Positions 7,367-15,659 of a stretch of 64,000 nucleotides of DNA are shown piece by piece. The DNA is from Pseudomonas peli. Its GTDB lineage: Bacteria; Pseudomonadota; Gammaproteobacteria; Pseudomonadales; Pseudomonadaceae. The stretch lies in assembly GCF_900099645.1 (NCBI RefSeq), contig NZ_FMTL01000001.1, positions 682,001-746,000 of the forward strand, given 5' to 3'. Under the pieces are notes generated by a model that saw only the letters and a list, made by a program, of their open reading frames with translations, was not told the origin of the DNA and did not search any database. Both the position numbers and the translations under genes were made by a program. Every line of letters begins with the position of its first letter. Within the stretch, counting starts at the first letter, position 1.

Positions 7367-10087
7367 TCATGCTGCAGCCGCCTTGACGTGATCCCACGCC
7401 CCCACGCTCCAGCCCGCAGCCCGCGCGGAATCGCGCCACTTTTCCACCATCACACCCAACTGGGCTGCCGTGAAGGATGGGGCCGGGGAAGGTTCCAAGT
7501 CGTGCGGGAAGAAGAACGCACCAAAGCGCCGACTTGTGCCCTCATGCCAGGGGATACTGCGCGTCTTCTCAATCTCAGCGCTCACGAACAGGCTGAACTT
7601 CGTTTGGCTCAACGCATGCTCTTTGTTGCGCTGACACCACTCGGTAAACAGCGCGTAGAGGTCAGTGCTCAAACAACCGCCCCACAGCCCGCCGCCAAGT
7701 TCACCCACACGCCACAAATGCACAAAGGTCTGCCAACCCGCCCGGCTCAGGGCAACCAAGCGTTCACGCGCCTCGGTTTTGGGTGGGCGCGTGCGCTGGT
7801 CAAAGTCGGCCAGGTCAACACCCAACAGCCAGCCATACAGCGCCGCCACCCCGCCATTGCGCAGCTCAGCACCAATCGCCTTTTGCCGCGCAGCAGGCAG
7901 GGTTTCTTGTGGCCACATCACCAAAAAGCGGCGATCGCTCTCGCTGATCGGCCACGGCAGGATTTCGTTCGAGAGGAACACCGCATTCATGTGGTTGGCT
8001 TCTTCCCAACCGTTGATGAATTTGGACTCCATGCGCACCGTCTTACCGGTGATCAAATGCTTGATCTTGCCCACCTGGTTGTAACGCTGATCGCGGCTCA
8101 CAACCTCTTCAAACACCGCCCACAGCTTGCGGCTCTGCCATGCGTTGAAGTTGCTCTCAAGCTGCGTCTGCCCAACCGTAGCCGCGTACTGGCCGTACAA
8201 CTCACCCAGCGCATCCGCAAACAACAGGCTCTTGCCCGAGCCTTCCATGATCGAGTGCATCAGCACCGCCGTATCCATCTTCGCGCCGGGATGCTGCAGC
8301 GGATACGCCAACCAGCGCACCAACCAATCGCACGCCGCCTCATCGTGGTTACACAAAAAGCTGATCAGCCAGATCAAGTTCGCGCAGGCCGCATCATCAC
8401 GCACCGGCTCAAGCGGCAAACCGTCATAGGTGTTGATGTAAACGCTGGGGTCTTTCGTCATCGTCGGGTCAAACACAATGTGGTCAACATCCACCACCCG
8501 CCGCTCAGCACTGTTCAACCACAACGCATAAGCATCACCGAGGGCCATCTTCACCGCGCCCTCAGGCACCCGGCGCTTCTTTTGCCGATCCCACACATCC
8601 TTGGTGCCATCGATGTACACATAGCGCTCAACCGGCGGCATACCTAAGGCACCGCCCTTCTTGCCGGTCAGCCGCTGGGCCTGCTGGATATCGCGCACCT
8701 GGTCAGCACTTACCGCCTTGCGCGTACCATCCACCAGCGCCATCCAATCTTTCGCCAAGGGCTTGCCCACCAACGCCTCAAAGGCTGGCTTCTTCATCAG
8801 CAGGGCTTTATCGATATCCCACACCTGCGTAGTGCCTTCCACCAACGCATAGCGCCTTACCACCTGGGCAAGCGCCAGCGCCTCCCCCGCGCCCCCGGTA
8901 GTGACGGTGGTGCGATTTTCCGGCGCGCAGTCATCAGATGGGGCGCGGGGAAGATCCACAGCAGGCTCCACGCTCAAAGCCGCCAGCAACTGCTCACGCA
9001 CGGCATCCAAACCCAACGCCGCGTGCAGATCATTCCAATCCTTGCCATCAACCCCCAGCGGGAAGGCAGCCACGCCGCCGCATTGCGCAGCGGCCAACTC
9101 AGCCTTGGTGCGGCCGGGGTTGCCGTCCACGGTGGGGTCATCATCACCGCACAGCACAATGCGCGCGGCTGGGTTAAGTGCACGCAGCGCCGTGGCCACC
9201 TTCGGCAGGTTGCCCGAATCAATGCCCGCCACCATCGCCCAGCCGGTGGCCATCTGGCAGCTCGCCGCCGTGGCATAACCCTCGGCCAGGCCAATCACAT
9301 CAACCTGCGCCAACTCAGCCTCACTCAACCGAGCCAACACATGAAAACAGCCGCTCTTGCGGCCGTACTTCGGAAACAGCTTCTTACCCGTACTGGTCAC
9401 CTGCTGCAGGCTGTGCAACCGCCCGGCCTCATCGCGCAGCGGCATAATCAAATCACCACGGCGCAACACCAGCATCGACAAATGCGCAGGGCGCGGGTTT
9501 GGCACGCTCTTCAAGTAGCGCTGCGCATCCTCACCCACCCACAGCTGGCAGCGCTCGGCTTGGTCATCAATCTCCAGCACCACGGTGTGGCGCATAAAGG
9601 CCACACCAAAAGCGCCCACCTGTTTGTTGTCCAGGTAGGCGCTCTTACCGTCTGCTGCTGTGTGTTGCGCCCAAATCACCGCGCACTCGGCGGCAACCTT
9701 GGCGCGCATGCGCTCAAGCAACGCCTCATCGGCTTCAATCTCAGCTTGGCGGGCAATGCGGCGGGCTTCGTGCTCACGCGCAAAGCGGCGCTTATCCTCG
9801 GCTGTCAGCTCGGTTTTCTCCGGCGTCCAACCGTTATCCATCGCCAGCTTAATCACCGTGCCCAGCCCGGTACCGGCCTTGCGAAAGCTTTTCCACACCG
9901 TCTTCGCATCGCTCAACTTGTACCCGGTACCGGACTGGCTCCACGTGTCCCAGGCATCCCAACCGTTGGTGCCAAACTCAGCCTTGATGCCCATCCCAAC
10001 CTGTACCCAGGTCTCGCGATCAGTCGCGGGGATGAACCGCAGCAGCACGCGCAAATCTTCAAGTGAAACCGGGATCTGATCAGCCAC
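7367..10087 (-). CDS. Phage primase/helicase (PriCT, Toprim, SF3-type helicase)
   Basis: This 906-residue protein is the prophage replication enzyme. The N-terminal 100 residues (IPATDRETWVQVGMGIKAEF; WDAWDTWSQSGTGYKLSDAK) match the PriCT_2 domain. A Toprim domain follows around residues 255-345, with LAEGYATAAS and CGDDDPTVDGNPGR. The C-terminal half is a DUF5906-type superfamily 3 helicase: a Walker A-like MEGSGKSLL near residue 615, then LWAVFEEVVSRDQRYNQVGK and MESKFINGWEEANHMNAVFL. It probably primes and unwinds phage DNA. It starts with GTG at 10087, overlapping the TraR-like gene by eight bases with GGGAG upstream. The repeat array right after its stop is the likely origin. Confidence 0.88.
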   Translation of the reverse strand: MADQIPVSLEDLRVLLRFIPATDRETWVQVGMGIKAEFGTNGWDAWDTWSQSGTGYKLSDAKTVWKSFRKAGTGLGTVIKLAMDNGWTPEKTELTAEDKRRFAREHEARRIARQAEIEADEALLERMRAKVAAECAVIWAQHTAADGKSAYLDNKQVGAFGVAFMRHTVVLEIDDQAERCQLWVGEDAQRYLKSVPNPRPAHLSMLVLRRGDLIMPLRDEAGRLHSLQQVTSTGKKLFPKYGRKSGCFHVLARLSEAELAQVDVIGLAEGYATAASCQMATGWAMVAGIDSGNLPKVATALRALNPAARIVLCGDDDPTVDGNPGRTKAELAAAQCGGVAAFPLGVDGKDWNDLHAALGLDAVREQLLAALSVEPAVDLPRAPSDDCAPENRTTVTTGGAGEALALAQVVRRYALVEGTTQVWDIDKALLMKKPAFEALVGKPLAKDWMALVDGTRKAVSADQVRDIQQAQRLTGKKGGALGMPPVERYVYIDGTKDVWDRQKKRRVPEGAVKMALGDAYALWLNSAERRVVDVDHIVFDPTMTKDPSVYINTYDGLPLEPVRDDAACANLIWLISFLCNHDEAACDWLVRWLAYPLQHPGAKMDTAVLMHSIMEGSGKSLLFADALGELYGQYAATVGQTQLESNFNAWQSRKLWAVFEEVVSRDQRYNQVGKIKHLITGKTVRMESKFINGWEEANHMNAVFLSNEILPWPISESDRRFLVMWPQETLPAARQKAIGAELRNGGVAALYGWLLGVDLADFDQRTRPPKTEARERLVALSRAGWQTFVHLWRVGELGGGLWGGCLSTDLYALFTEWCQRNKEHALSQTKFSLFVSAEIEKTRSIPWHEGTSRRFGAFFFPHDLEPSPAPSFTAAQLGVMVEKWRDSARAAGWSVGAWDHVKAAAA

Positions 10088-10286
10088 GTTTCAACTCCCG
10101 CAGCTGCTGGCAATCAATGCAGCACTGGCAACCCGGTACCGCCACACGGCGCGCCTCAGGTATGTCGCTGCCACACTCAACGCATTCAAGGGCGCTTACG
10201 CCCTGGTACTGCACACGGTTGGCCATTGCGGCTACACGCTGCTGCTCTTCGAGTTCCTGCGCGCGCTCAAATTGGTTCTCATCCAT
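10080..10286 (-). CDS. TraR/DksA-type zinc-finger protein
   Basis: A 68-residue protein has an N-terminal helix (MDENQFERAQELEEQQRVAA) and a four-cysteine finger, CVECGSDIPEARR followed by GCQCCIDC. This is the size and layout of phage TraR/DksA proteins, which bind in the RNA polymerase secondary channel and alter promoter use. It overlaps the CII-like gene upstream and the primase gene downstream by eight bases each, so all three are one translational unit. Confidence 0.8.
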   Translation of the reverse strand: MDENQFERAQELEEQQRVAAMANRVQYQGVSALECVECGSDIPEARRVAVPGCQCCIDCQQLRELKRG

Positions 10287-10764
10287 GCTGGCAGCCCTCC
10301 ATTTCCTTGCGCGCCCCAGCCATGATGCCCAGCAGCTTGCCGATCAACGCATAGCCGTGCTCTTCCAGCTTGGCCACCTCTGCAGCCTCCCAACGGCTAT
10401 CCGCTGCACCGCCTGCCAGGCTGGCCACAAACTCACCCTCTTTGGCCAACAACTTGCCCAGCGCCTGCATGGCATCGCGCGTGGCAGGCACAGGCGTAGG
10501 CTCATACGTCACCACCCCATACACCTGCTCAAACCACGCACGCACAGCCGGGCCGCGCACAAGCTGCACAACACGGGAGAGGTCATCGGGGCGTAAGTGG
10601 TGGTCCGGGTAAGCACCCGAAAGGCGCTTTTGGAAGGGGCCATACGGTTCGCCAAGAATGGCGCACACCGCCTTATGGCCACCGCGAAAATCACGGCAAT
10701 CGTTATCGACTGCCACATCCAGCGGCATGACTGGCCCGCTGTAATCGTCGTGCTGATGCTTCAT
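10279..10764 (-). CDS. CII-type phage regulatory protein
   Basis: The 161-residue protein resembles the phage regulatory CII family (Phage_CP76). It has an N-terminal DNA-binding segment (GGHKAVCAILGEPYGPFQKR; HHLRPDDLSRVVQLVRGPAV) and a helical C-terminus. In temperate phages such proteins influence the choice of lysogeny or early gene expression. I chose the ATG at 10764 rather than the TTG at 10782, because AGGA lies nine bases before the ATG. It follows cro in the leftward early operon, with a 243-base noncoding gap between them. Confidence 0.72.
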   Translation of the reverse strand: MKHQHDDYSGPVMPLDVAVDNDCRDFRGGHKAVCAILGEPYGPFQKRLSGAYPDHHLRPDDLSRVVQLVRGPAVRAWFEQVYGVVTYEPTPVPATRDAMQALGKLLAKEGEFVASLAGGAADSRWEAAEVAKLEEHGYALIGKLLGIMAGARKEMEGCQHG

Positions 10765-11007
10765 GGTAGTAATTCCTGCCAACTACCATAGCCACAGGCA
10801 GGGCCGCGCCCTATCCTATGCCTACAGCAGCCAAAACCCCCTGTGTACGTGCTGTGCCTCGGGGGCTTCGGTTGTTGAGGTGTTGCGGCTGGTAACCGCT
10901 CCACCGGAACGCCGTGACCAGGGCTGAAACTTTGGTGAGTGGACTGCCCTGTGTCCCGGCCTCTATTGCACCTGCCGCCGAGGCGTCAGGTTTGTTGCTC
11001 GCTCAAC
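10765..11007. other. Noncoding gap between the cro-like and CII-like genes
   Basis: I see no gene in these 243 bases. There are several imperfect GC-rich inverted repeats, including CCCCCTGTG and TGCCTCGGGGG around 10840-10865. This is the place where lambdoid phages carry antitermination (nut-like) or attenuator sites, but no recognisable boxA/boxB pair was found by eye. Confidence 0.3.
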
Positions 11008-11202
11008 CTAAGCCGCCGTTTTTTTGGGTCTAATCACCGAGGTTTCATAAAGGCGCTCAATAGCTTTGCCGGTCTCATACAACACACCAGCGCCCTTTGC
11101 CGCTCTATGAATTGTTGGCTGCGTAGTTCCGACAAGATCGGCAATAGCCTTCTGGGAGAGTCCTGTGCCAACCAAGCCTGCGATCATTTCTTGTACGGTC
11201 AC
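11008..11202 (-). CDS. Cro-like repressor
   Basis: A 64-residue protein with a clear helix-turn-helix, LSQKAIADLVGTTQPTIHRA, and a basic tail (IRPKKTAA). It is divergent from the CI gene, as Cro is. Cro proteins shut off the repressor promoter and then the early promoters in lytic growth. I prefer the GTG start at 11202, which has GGAGGT four bases upstream, over the TTG at 11214 given by the longest frame. CI/Cro-type operators lie within 75 bases upstream. Confidence 0.75.
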   Translation of the reverse strand: MTVQEMIAGLVGTGLSQKAIADLVGTTQPTIHRAAKGAGVLYETGKAIERLYETSVIRPKKTAA

Positions 11203-11212
11203 AGTGACCTCC

Positions 11213-11288
11213 AATTCGCATTCGTATGACCGATAATACGCAATCGTATTGAATCGAGCAATACACTCAACAAATACGTTTATTTATT
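11213..11288. promoter_or_regulatory. Divergent cI/cro promoter region with three operators
   Basis: One perfect inverted repeat, AATACG-CAAT-CGTATT, lies at 11235-11250. Weaker copies of the same 6-4-6 pattern lie at 11213-11228 (AATTCG-CATT-CGTATG) and 11273-11288 (AATACG-TTTA-TTTATT). The set is placed between the divergent cro-like and cI genes, so these are the likely CI and Cro binding sites. The same pattern recurs before the rightward early operon at 14267-14307. Confidence 0.7.
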
Positions 11289-11297
11289 GGCTTCGAT

Positions 11298-12122
11298 ATG
11301 AAAATCGGCGAACGCATTGAAGCGCAGATGAAGCGCAGGGAGTGGAGCGAGGCCGAGCTTGCCCGGCGCGCCTCTATTACTCAGCCCACCGTGCATCGAA
11401 TCATCAAAGGCGAGTCAAAAAACCCGAGGCAAGACAACATCCAGGCCATTGCCAAGGCCTTTGGTTGTTCGGCCGAATGGCTCTGGACTGGCCAAGGCAA
11501 AGCTCCAAGTGGCATTGATGGCAGCCAGGAATCGTCGCCAGCCGGGGCTGCTGCCATAGTTCTCGACATGCTCAAGAAGCACGGCAAGGGATTGACTGAA
11601 GAGGCCCAGCAAAAGATCTGCACGGCCGTGACTGAAAGCCTCGCGGAAGCTACATCCAACGTCATCACTGCCGACTTCCGACGCGCCGGCCCGGTTGGCG
11701 ATGAAATCCGCATAGCGCACTACGACGTCCAGGGCGCGATGGGTTCTGGCGAACTCGTGCACGATTTCCCGGAGATGTTTCGCGACTTGACGGTGAGCCA
11801 GCAGCACCTCAAAGAGCTTGGTGTAACCTACAAAGACCCGGCGCACCTGAAGCTGATCACCGGCACAGGCCAGTCCATGACCCCGACCATCCAAGATAAA
11901 GACCCTCTGATCAGCGACGCGAGCATCAGGGAGTTCGTGGGCGACGGCATATACGCATTCGCATGGCAGGGCCTGTTCTACATAAAGCGCCTACAGGTGG
12001 CTGATTCCGAGCACTTCGAGATGATATCCGACAACCCGAGCCACAAGGATCGGCTGATCAGGATCGACGAGACCTATATTCAGGCCAGGATTCTGCTGGT
12101 TTGGAATGCTAAACGGCTATAG
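11298..12122 (+). CDS. CI-type prophage repressor (HTH plus S24 peptidase domain)
   Basis: The 274-residue protein has an N-terminal XRE helix-turn-helix (SEAELARRASITQPTVHRII) and a C-terminal LexA/CI-type S24 domain. The S24 domain shows the catalytic serine in TGTGQSMTPTI and the lysine in GLFYIKRLQV. A cleavage-type AMGSG sequence in DVQGAMGSGELVHD precedes it. Such repressors hold the prophage silent and self-cleave when RecA is activated by DNA damage. It is divergent from cro with operators between them, and the accessory kinase gene follows on the same strand. Confidence 0.93.
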   Translation: MKIGERIEAQMKRREWSEAELARRASITQPTVHRIIKGESKNPRQDNIQAIAKAFGCSAEWLWTGQGKAPSGIDGSQESSPAGAAAIVLDMLKKHGKGLTEEAQQKICTAVTESLAEATSNVITADFRRAGPVGDEIRIAHYDVQGAMGSGELVHDFPEMFRDLTVSQQHLKELGVTYKDPAHLKLITGTGQSMTPTIQDKDPLISDASIREFVGDGIYAFAWQGLFYIKRLQVADSEHFEMISDNPSHKDRLIRIDETYIQARILLVWNAKRL

Positions 12123-12166
12123 TTGTGAAATTTACTCAGCACAGTGCACCTCAAAGGGAACCGAGA

Positions 12167-12967
12167 ATGTCTCAATCCAAACATCTAGGAAAAGCGACAA
12201 AAAATACACAGGCTGCTAGTCAAGCCATAGGCAGCCAGAAGAGACTTTTCCCAGTAGACATTCTTACGGAGTACCCAAACAATCAAGGTAGCGCGGACTT
12301 ACAGCTAATAATCAATGGTCGAGACGGCAGAGATTATGCAGTTAAAAAACCCAGCGACGGGAATGGGAAAATCCCTGCAAGCGAATTTTTTTGTTATGAG
12401 CTTGCCTATAGAGTAACAATCCCCACACCTAACTGGGCCTACATAAATTTAACAGATGGTGACCTAGGTTTTGGCTCTGCCTGGGAGGGGGGAGTTAAGT
12501 CATTCTCCCCAGCCTTGGTTCTACAGATTCTTCATAATAAAATTAAGGTTAGTAATTTAAAAGTATTTCTAAGCAGGCTTTATGCCTTTGACCTTTTCGT
12601 TAACAATGTCGATAGACATTGGGGAAATTACATTTGGCGAGAGGGCTACGATCAAAACCTGATCGCCTTAGCCTTTGATTTCAGCCGCGCGTGCTTCGAG
12701 GTTGGCCACACTGGATACGACGCCCTCAGACCTGGGTGTAATACCCAAGAATCGTTCAAGCTGATCAATCTCACTCTAAACTATGATAGGTCAGAAGCTT
12801 TAAGGTGTTTAGACATCATCGCCTCGATCACGGCGTCAGAAATAGAGGACATGATTAGTGAAATACCGACAACATGGATGACTGACAAAGACAAAACCAG
12901 CTATATTGACTGGTGGGGCTCTCAAGCAAGATTAGACCGAATTGTAATGATCAAGGGGAACATTTGA
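12167..12967 (+). CDS. HipA-like kinase, prophage accessory gene
   Basis: The 266-residue protein resembles the HipA-like kinase family (HipA_2). Kinase features are intact: the presumed ATP-binding lysine in DYAVKKPSD near residue 58, a catalytic motif FVNNVDRHWGN near 146-154, and a metal-binding aspartate in LAFDFSRA near 171. HipA proteins are serine/threonine kinases that can stop growth by phosphorylating translation factors; the target here is unknown. I chose ATG 12167, which has AAGGGA upstream, over the GTG at 12125. The gene is more AT-rich than the phage genes around it. It follows the repressor on the same strand, so it may be expressed in the lysogen. The DUF3037 gene starts directly after it. 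Confidence 0.78.
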   Translation: MSQSKHLGKATKNTQAASQAIGSQKRLFPVDILTEYPNNQGSADLQLIINGRDGRDYAVKKPSDGNGKIPASEFFCYELAYRVTIPTPNWAYINLTDGDLGFGSAWEGGVKSFSPALVLQILHNKIKVSNLKVFLSRLYAFDLFVNNVDRHWGNYIWREGYDQNLIALAFDFSRACFEVGHTGYDALRPGCNTQESFKLINLTLNYDRSEALRCLDIIASITASEIEDMISEIPTTWMTDKDKTSYIDWWGSQARLDRIVMIKGNI

Positions 12968-13792
12968 ATGCTAAAGTTCAAATATTCGATTATCAAATAC
13001 ATGCCCGACCCTAGGCGCGGTGAAATCGTCAACGTCGGCCTTGTTGTATTCAAACCCAATCAGCTTGATGTTCACGTCATCAATGCTTCTGCAAAGCTTC
13101 GCATGCTTGACGGCTCATCTAGCGTTGACGACATCGAAAGCCTTAAGAGCGCAATGGAAGAAATCGGCGCAATTGCGGGGGACATTGAAACAGCCAAAGG
13201 TATTCTTCGCTCATTTAAACTTGCTAGTTTTCTATCGGAAGAAGCGGAGTTCGTGCTGGACAATATAAACCAGTATGACCAACGAGTAAGATCGCTTTTC
13301 AATCTTCTTGTAAAGCCACACGCCTCGAAAGAAAGAACCGTCAAAACACATAGAATTTTAACGAACATCAAGGAGCGCTTCGAGTCCCTGGACCTTCTTG
13401 CCAAGTCAACTGATGATCTAAGCCGCCACAAGGTTGTATACAACTACCCTTTAAATGAAAAAAGTGGTTTTCATGCGGACTTTCTCTTAAAGAATGGAAA
13501 GTTTCATATCACAGAGGCTATTGATTTCAACGTCAATGACTTGAACTCAAAATTTAAAGAAACCTCTTTGAAAATGATGACGTTCATGGAGGGCCGAAAA
13601 GCCCTTGGGGAGGATACTGGTAGCTTTTTCGTCTACTCAGCCAGTATGGCCACTAAAAAGGAAATCACCTCTCATTTAAACTTGGCCAGCGACTACAGTG
13701 ACCAGATTTTCAATCTTGACTGCCCCAAAGAGAACGCAAGATATTTCGATACTATTTGTTCTCTGGCTGGCCAAAACCGGTTGATTCACTGA
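12968..13792 (+). CDS. DUF3037 protein paired with the HipA-like kinase
   Basis: A 274-residue protein whose first 50 residues (KYSIIKYMPDPRRGEIVNVG; LVVFKPNQLDVHVI) match the DUF3037 family. The rest is helical and charged. Its ATG follows the kinase stop codon without a gap (TGAATG), with GGGGAAC upstream, so the two are co-translated. From memory, HipA-like and DUF3037 genes are often neighbours in bacteria, which suggests a two-part system, but the biochemical role is unknown to me. Its low GC matches the kinase gene and supports transfer as a unit. A terminator follows. Confidence 0.72.
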   Translation: MLKFKYSIIKYMPDPRRGEIVNVGLVVFKPNQLDVHVINASAKLRMLDGSSSVDDIESLKSAMEEIGAIAGDIETAKGILRSFKLASFLSEEAEFVLDNINQYDQRVRSLFNLLVKPHASKERTVKTHRILTNIKERFESLDLLAKSTDDLSRHKVVYNYPLNEKSGFHADFLLKNGKFHITEAIDFNVNDLNSKFKETSLKMMTFMEGRKALGEDTGSFFVYSASMATKKEITSHLNLASDYSDQIFNLDCPKENARYFDTICSLAGQNRLIH

Positions 13793-13798
13793 CATTCG

Positions 13799-13823
13799 AA
13801 GCCCGGCCTAGAGCCGGGCTTTT
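13799..13823 (+). terminator. Terminator after the kinase/DUF3037 pair
   Basis: The stem GCCCGGC/GCCGGGC is followed by TTTT on the + strand. It separates the repressor-kinase operon from the convergent DUF1654 gene and could also serve the latter on the minus strand. Confidence 0.75.
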
Positions 13824-13849
13824 CGTTTCCGGAAATCGCACAGTCAGCA

Positions 13850-14161
13850 CTAGCAGTTTAACTCTTCAGCTCCCGGCACAGCCTTTTCAACATCCGCCAC
13901 CCGGTCATCGTCGGCGATCGCATCCCAGCGCACAATAACGTCACCATCGGCTGCAAACTCTAAATGCAGTCCGTCTGTCTCCCCTAGCAGCTCCATGAGC
14001 CCATCCCACGCCTCGTCCGTATCTGAGTCAAGCCGATGAATCCTCGCCTGGCGTTCTAGCTGCGCCTTGGGCGAGCCGATCATCGCAGACACCCGCAGCC
14101 CCAGCTTCTCCAGTGGAGCTAGCTCACGACTTTCCTGCTGTTGGATTTTCTTCTTAGCCAT
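13850..14161 (-). CDS. DUF1654 family protein under a LexA box
   Basis: The 103-residue protein shows the DUF1654 core: LGLRVSAMIGSPKAQLERQA, then RIHRLDSDTDEAWDGLMELL. The family is, as far as I recall, largely limited to Pseudomonas and its phages and has no established function. I chose ATG 14161 (MAKKKIQQQ) over the longer frame from 14194. A perfect LexA-type box lies 22 bases upstream, so DNA damage should induce it. It is transcribed against the kinase pair and away from the early operon. Confidence 0.8.
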   Translation of the reverse strand: MAKKKIQQQESRELAPLEKLGLRVSAMIGSPKAQLERQARIHRLDSDTDEAWDGLMELLGETDGLHLEFAADGDVIVRWDAIADDDRVADVEKAVPGAEELNC

Positions 14162-14182
14162 TCGCCTTCGCCTCTCCTTTTG

Positions 14183-14198
14183 CTGTATGCACATACAG
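14183..14198. promoter_or_regulatory. LexA (SOS) box
   Basis: CTGTATGCACATACAG is a perfect palindrome fitting CTGT-N8-ACAG. It sits 22 bases upstream of the DUF1654 start and outside the CI operators. Confidence 0.75.
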
Positions 14199-14266
14199 TA
14201 TTAAATTATGAATACCCCTGCAATCCGGACCTGCAACTTTTCCGATCCATACGGAAACGGCAAATA

Positions 14267-14307
14267 AATGCATTTGCGTATTGATAAATGCAATACGCTT
14301 TCGTATT
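14267..14307. promoter_or_regulatory. Second operator set, before the rightward early operon
   Basis: A perfect AATACG-CTTT-CGTATT lies at 14292-14307, with a weaker copy AATGCA-TTTG-CGTATT at 14267-14282. The arms are identical to the best operator between cI and cro. This places the rightward early operon under CI control. The first gene starts 40 bases downstream. Confidence 0.7.
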
Positions 14308-14346
14308 GTTGCACTCGTACCCCTTACCAAGGTCACGGAGCAACCC

Positions 14347-14541
14347 ATGCACACAGCACAGCACGCCAACACCCGCTGCCCGGTGTACCTACACCCGGCC
14401 TGCGCATCCAAACCCGCCACCATTCTCAGCATCCAGCAGGCCACCGGCCAGTTGGTGGTGATCACTGGCACCCGCACCCAGCTCAAACCCGCCACCACCC
14501 ACGCCGATGACTTCGGCCCGTTTGGGGGTGACGCAGCATGA
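14347..14541 (+). CDS. Hypothetical early phage protein, 64 aa
   Basis: This is the first gene of the CI-controlled rightward operon. The ATG at 14347 has GGAG seven bases upstream; the longer frame from 14281 would run through the operator and is rejected. The protein (CPVYLHPACASKPATILSIQ; QATGQLVVITGTRTQL) looks like a small beta-rich fold. I do not recognise a family. Its stop overlaps the next start. Confidence 0.6.
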   Translation: MHTAQHANTRCPVYLHPACASKPATILSIQQATGQLVVITGTRTQLKPATTHADDFGPFGGDAA

Positions 14542-14849
14542 GCACCAATCAGCTCACCATCGTCTTTCACCAGTTTTTGCAGGCGCTTCTCAACGAAATC
14601 AAAGAGTGCCGCCTAGCACCCTATGACTTTGCTGTGGAAAACCGCTGCTACCACGCCCTAGGGCAACTCGCCGCCGCGCTAAATCTGGAAGCCATCGACG
14701 GCCAGCAGTACGACCGCCTTTCAGCCCTACTGCTCAACGCCGCAGCGCTACGCAGCGAAGAGCTGCTGACCAAGCAGCCATTGCACAGCCGCCCTGCCTT
14801 GTACGCTTACCTGCAAGCCCGGGCCGACAAAAAGCAGGTGGCCGCATGA
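14538..14849 (+). CDS. Hypothetical early phage protein, 103 aa
   Basis: A mostly helical protein (TIVFHQFLQALLNEIKECRL; YHALGQLAAALNLEAIDGQQ) with no family I recognise. ATGA overlaps at both ends place it inside the coupled early operon. Confidence 0.6.
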   Translation: MSTNQLTIVFHQFLQALLNEIKECRLAPYDFAVENRCYHALGQLAAALNLEAIDGQQYDRLSALLLNAAALRSEELLTKQPLHSRPALYAYLQARADKKQVAA

Positions 14850-15376
14850 ACTACTACAGCATCCCCCTCGCCAAGCAAGAGCTGCTCTACCACATGCTCC
14901 AAGTCGGCGGCGCTGCCACCGTGCACCTGCACAGCCGCGAGCAAGTCATTGAAGCCAGCTTTACCGTTGAGCTCACCGAAGCTCAGGCCATCAGCAAAGT
15001 GCAGCTTGGCCAGCACACCGGCACGCTGGCCCTGCGCCGCTCAAACCTTGCCAACCACCTCGCACTGCGCGACTTCATTGAAGACATGGCCAACGGCAGG
15101 CATGAAAGCGCAGCGCCACGCCCTGCGTCCGCCTGCCAACCTCTAAACACTGCGCCACTTTGCCAAGCCACGCTCAGCGAGCTAAACCGCGTCACCAAAC
15201 ACGGCGGCAGCTTCAGCCCATGGCAGGGCGCAGTAATCGCGGTGCACGCGCAGCCCGATCACGATGGCCGCACGGCCGTGGTGGTTCTCGGCAACGCCAC
15301 CCGCATGTTTTGCGGCGGCTCAAGCGCATTGCACCTTGAGCTGGCCGACCACCTCATCCAGCACCAAGCAGCCTGA
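14846..15376 (+). CDS. Hypothetical early phage protein, 176 aa
   Basis: The sequence splits into two parts. The N-terminal half (YYSIPLAKQELLYHMLQVGG; ATVHLHSREQVIEASFTVEL) and the C-terminal half (FSPWQGAVIAVHAQPDHDGR; TAVVVLGNATRMFCGGSS) are joined by a Pro/Ala-rich linker near residues 85-105. No family is recognised. It is coupled to the upstream gene by an ATGA overlap. Confidence 0.6.
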   Translation: MNYYSIPLAKQELLYHMLQVGGAATVHLHSREQVIEASFTVELTEAQAISKVQLGQHTGTLALRRSNLANHLALRDFIEDMANGRHESAAPRPASACQPLNTAPLCQATLSELNRVTKHGGSFSPWQGAVIAVHAQPDHDGRTAVVVLGNATRMFCGGSSALHLELADHLIQHQAA

Positions 15377-15386
15377 GGCCACGCCC

Positions 15387-15659
15387 ATGAACCGCGACCT
15401 TAACCAGGCTGCCGCCGTGCTCGGCATTGGCCCGCGCAAGCTGCGCGACCAGCTGCGCGAGCGCGGCATCATCAACCACCAGGGCGAACTGGCCTGCCGC
15501 TACCGCGACAAAGGCCACCTCTACACCGAAACCCGCAGCCGCTGGAACAAAGCCATCAAAGGCTGGAGCCACTACGGCGTGGTGATAGTGACCGAGGCAG
15601 GCATTGGCTGGCTTGCACAGCAGCTCGCCAAGCCCATCGTCCAAAAGGATGCAGCATGA
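15387..15659 (+). CDS. KilAC-domain protein (antirepressor C-terminal type)
   Basis: The 90-residue protein matches the phage antirepressor KilAC domain: LNQAAAVLGIGPRKLRDQLR, then RDKGHLYTETRSRWNKAIKG. Full-length antirepressors carry an N-terminal Bro or AntA domain before it; this one has only the KilAC part, common in Pseudomonas phages. It probably binds DNA or the repressor. I chose ATG 15387; upstream codons of the longer frame overlap the preceding gene in another frame. Confidence 0.75.
   Translation: MNRDLNQAAAVLGIGPRKLRDQLRERGIINHQGELACRYRDKGHLYTETRSRWNKAIKGWSHYGVVIVTEAGIGWLAQQLAKPIVQKDAA

Noticed and set aside
7023..7439. A 138-codon minus-strand frame over the CCCAACACA repeats
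   Set aside because: Its CWVC-rich product is simply the translation of the repeats, and it overlaps the primase gene end.
9023..10066. A 347-codon plus-strand frame over the primase gene
   Set aside because: It is antisense to the PriCT/Toprim part and lacks any family similarity.
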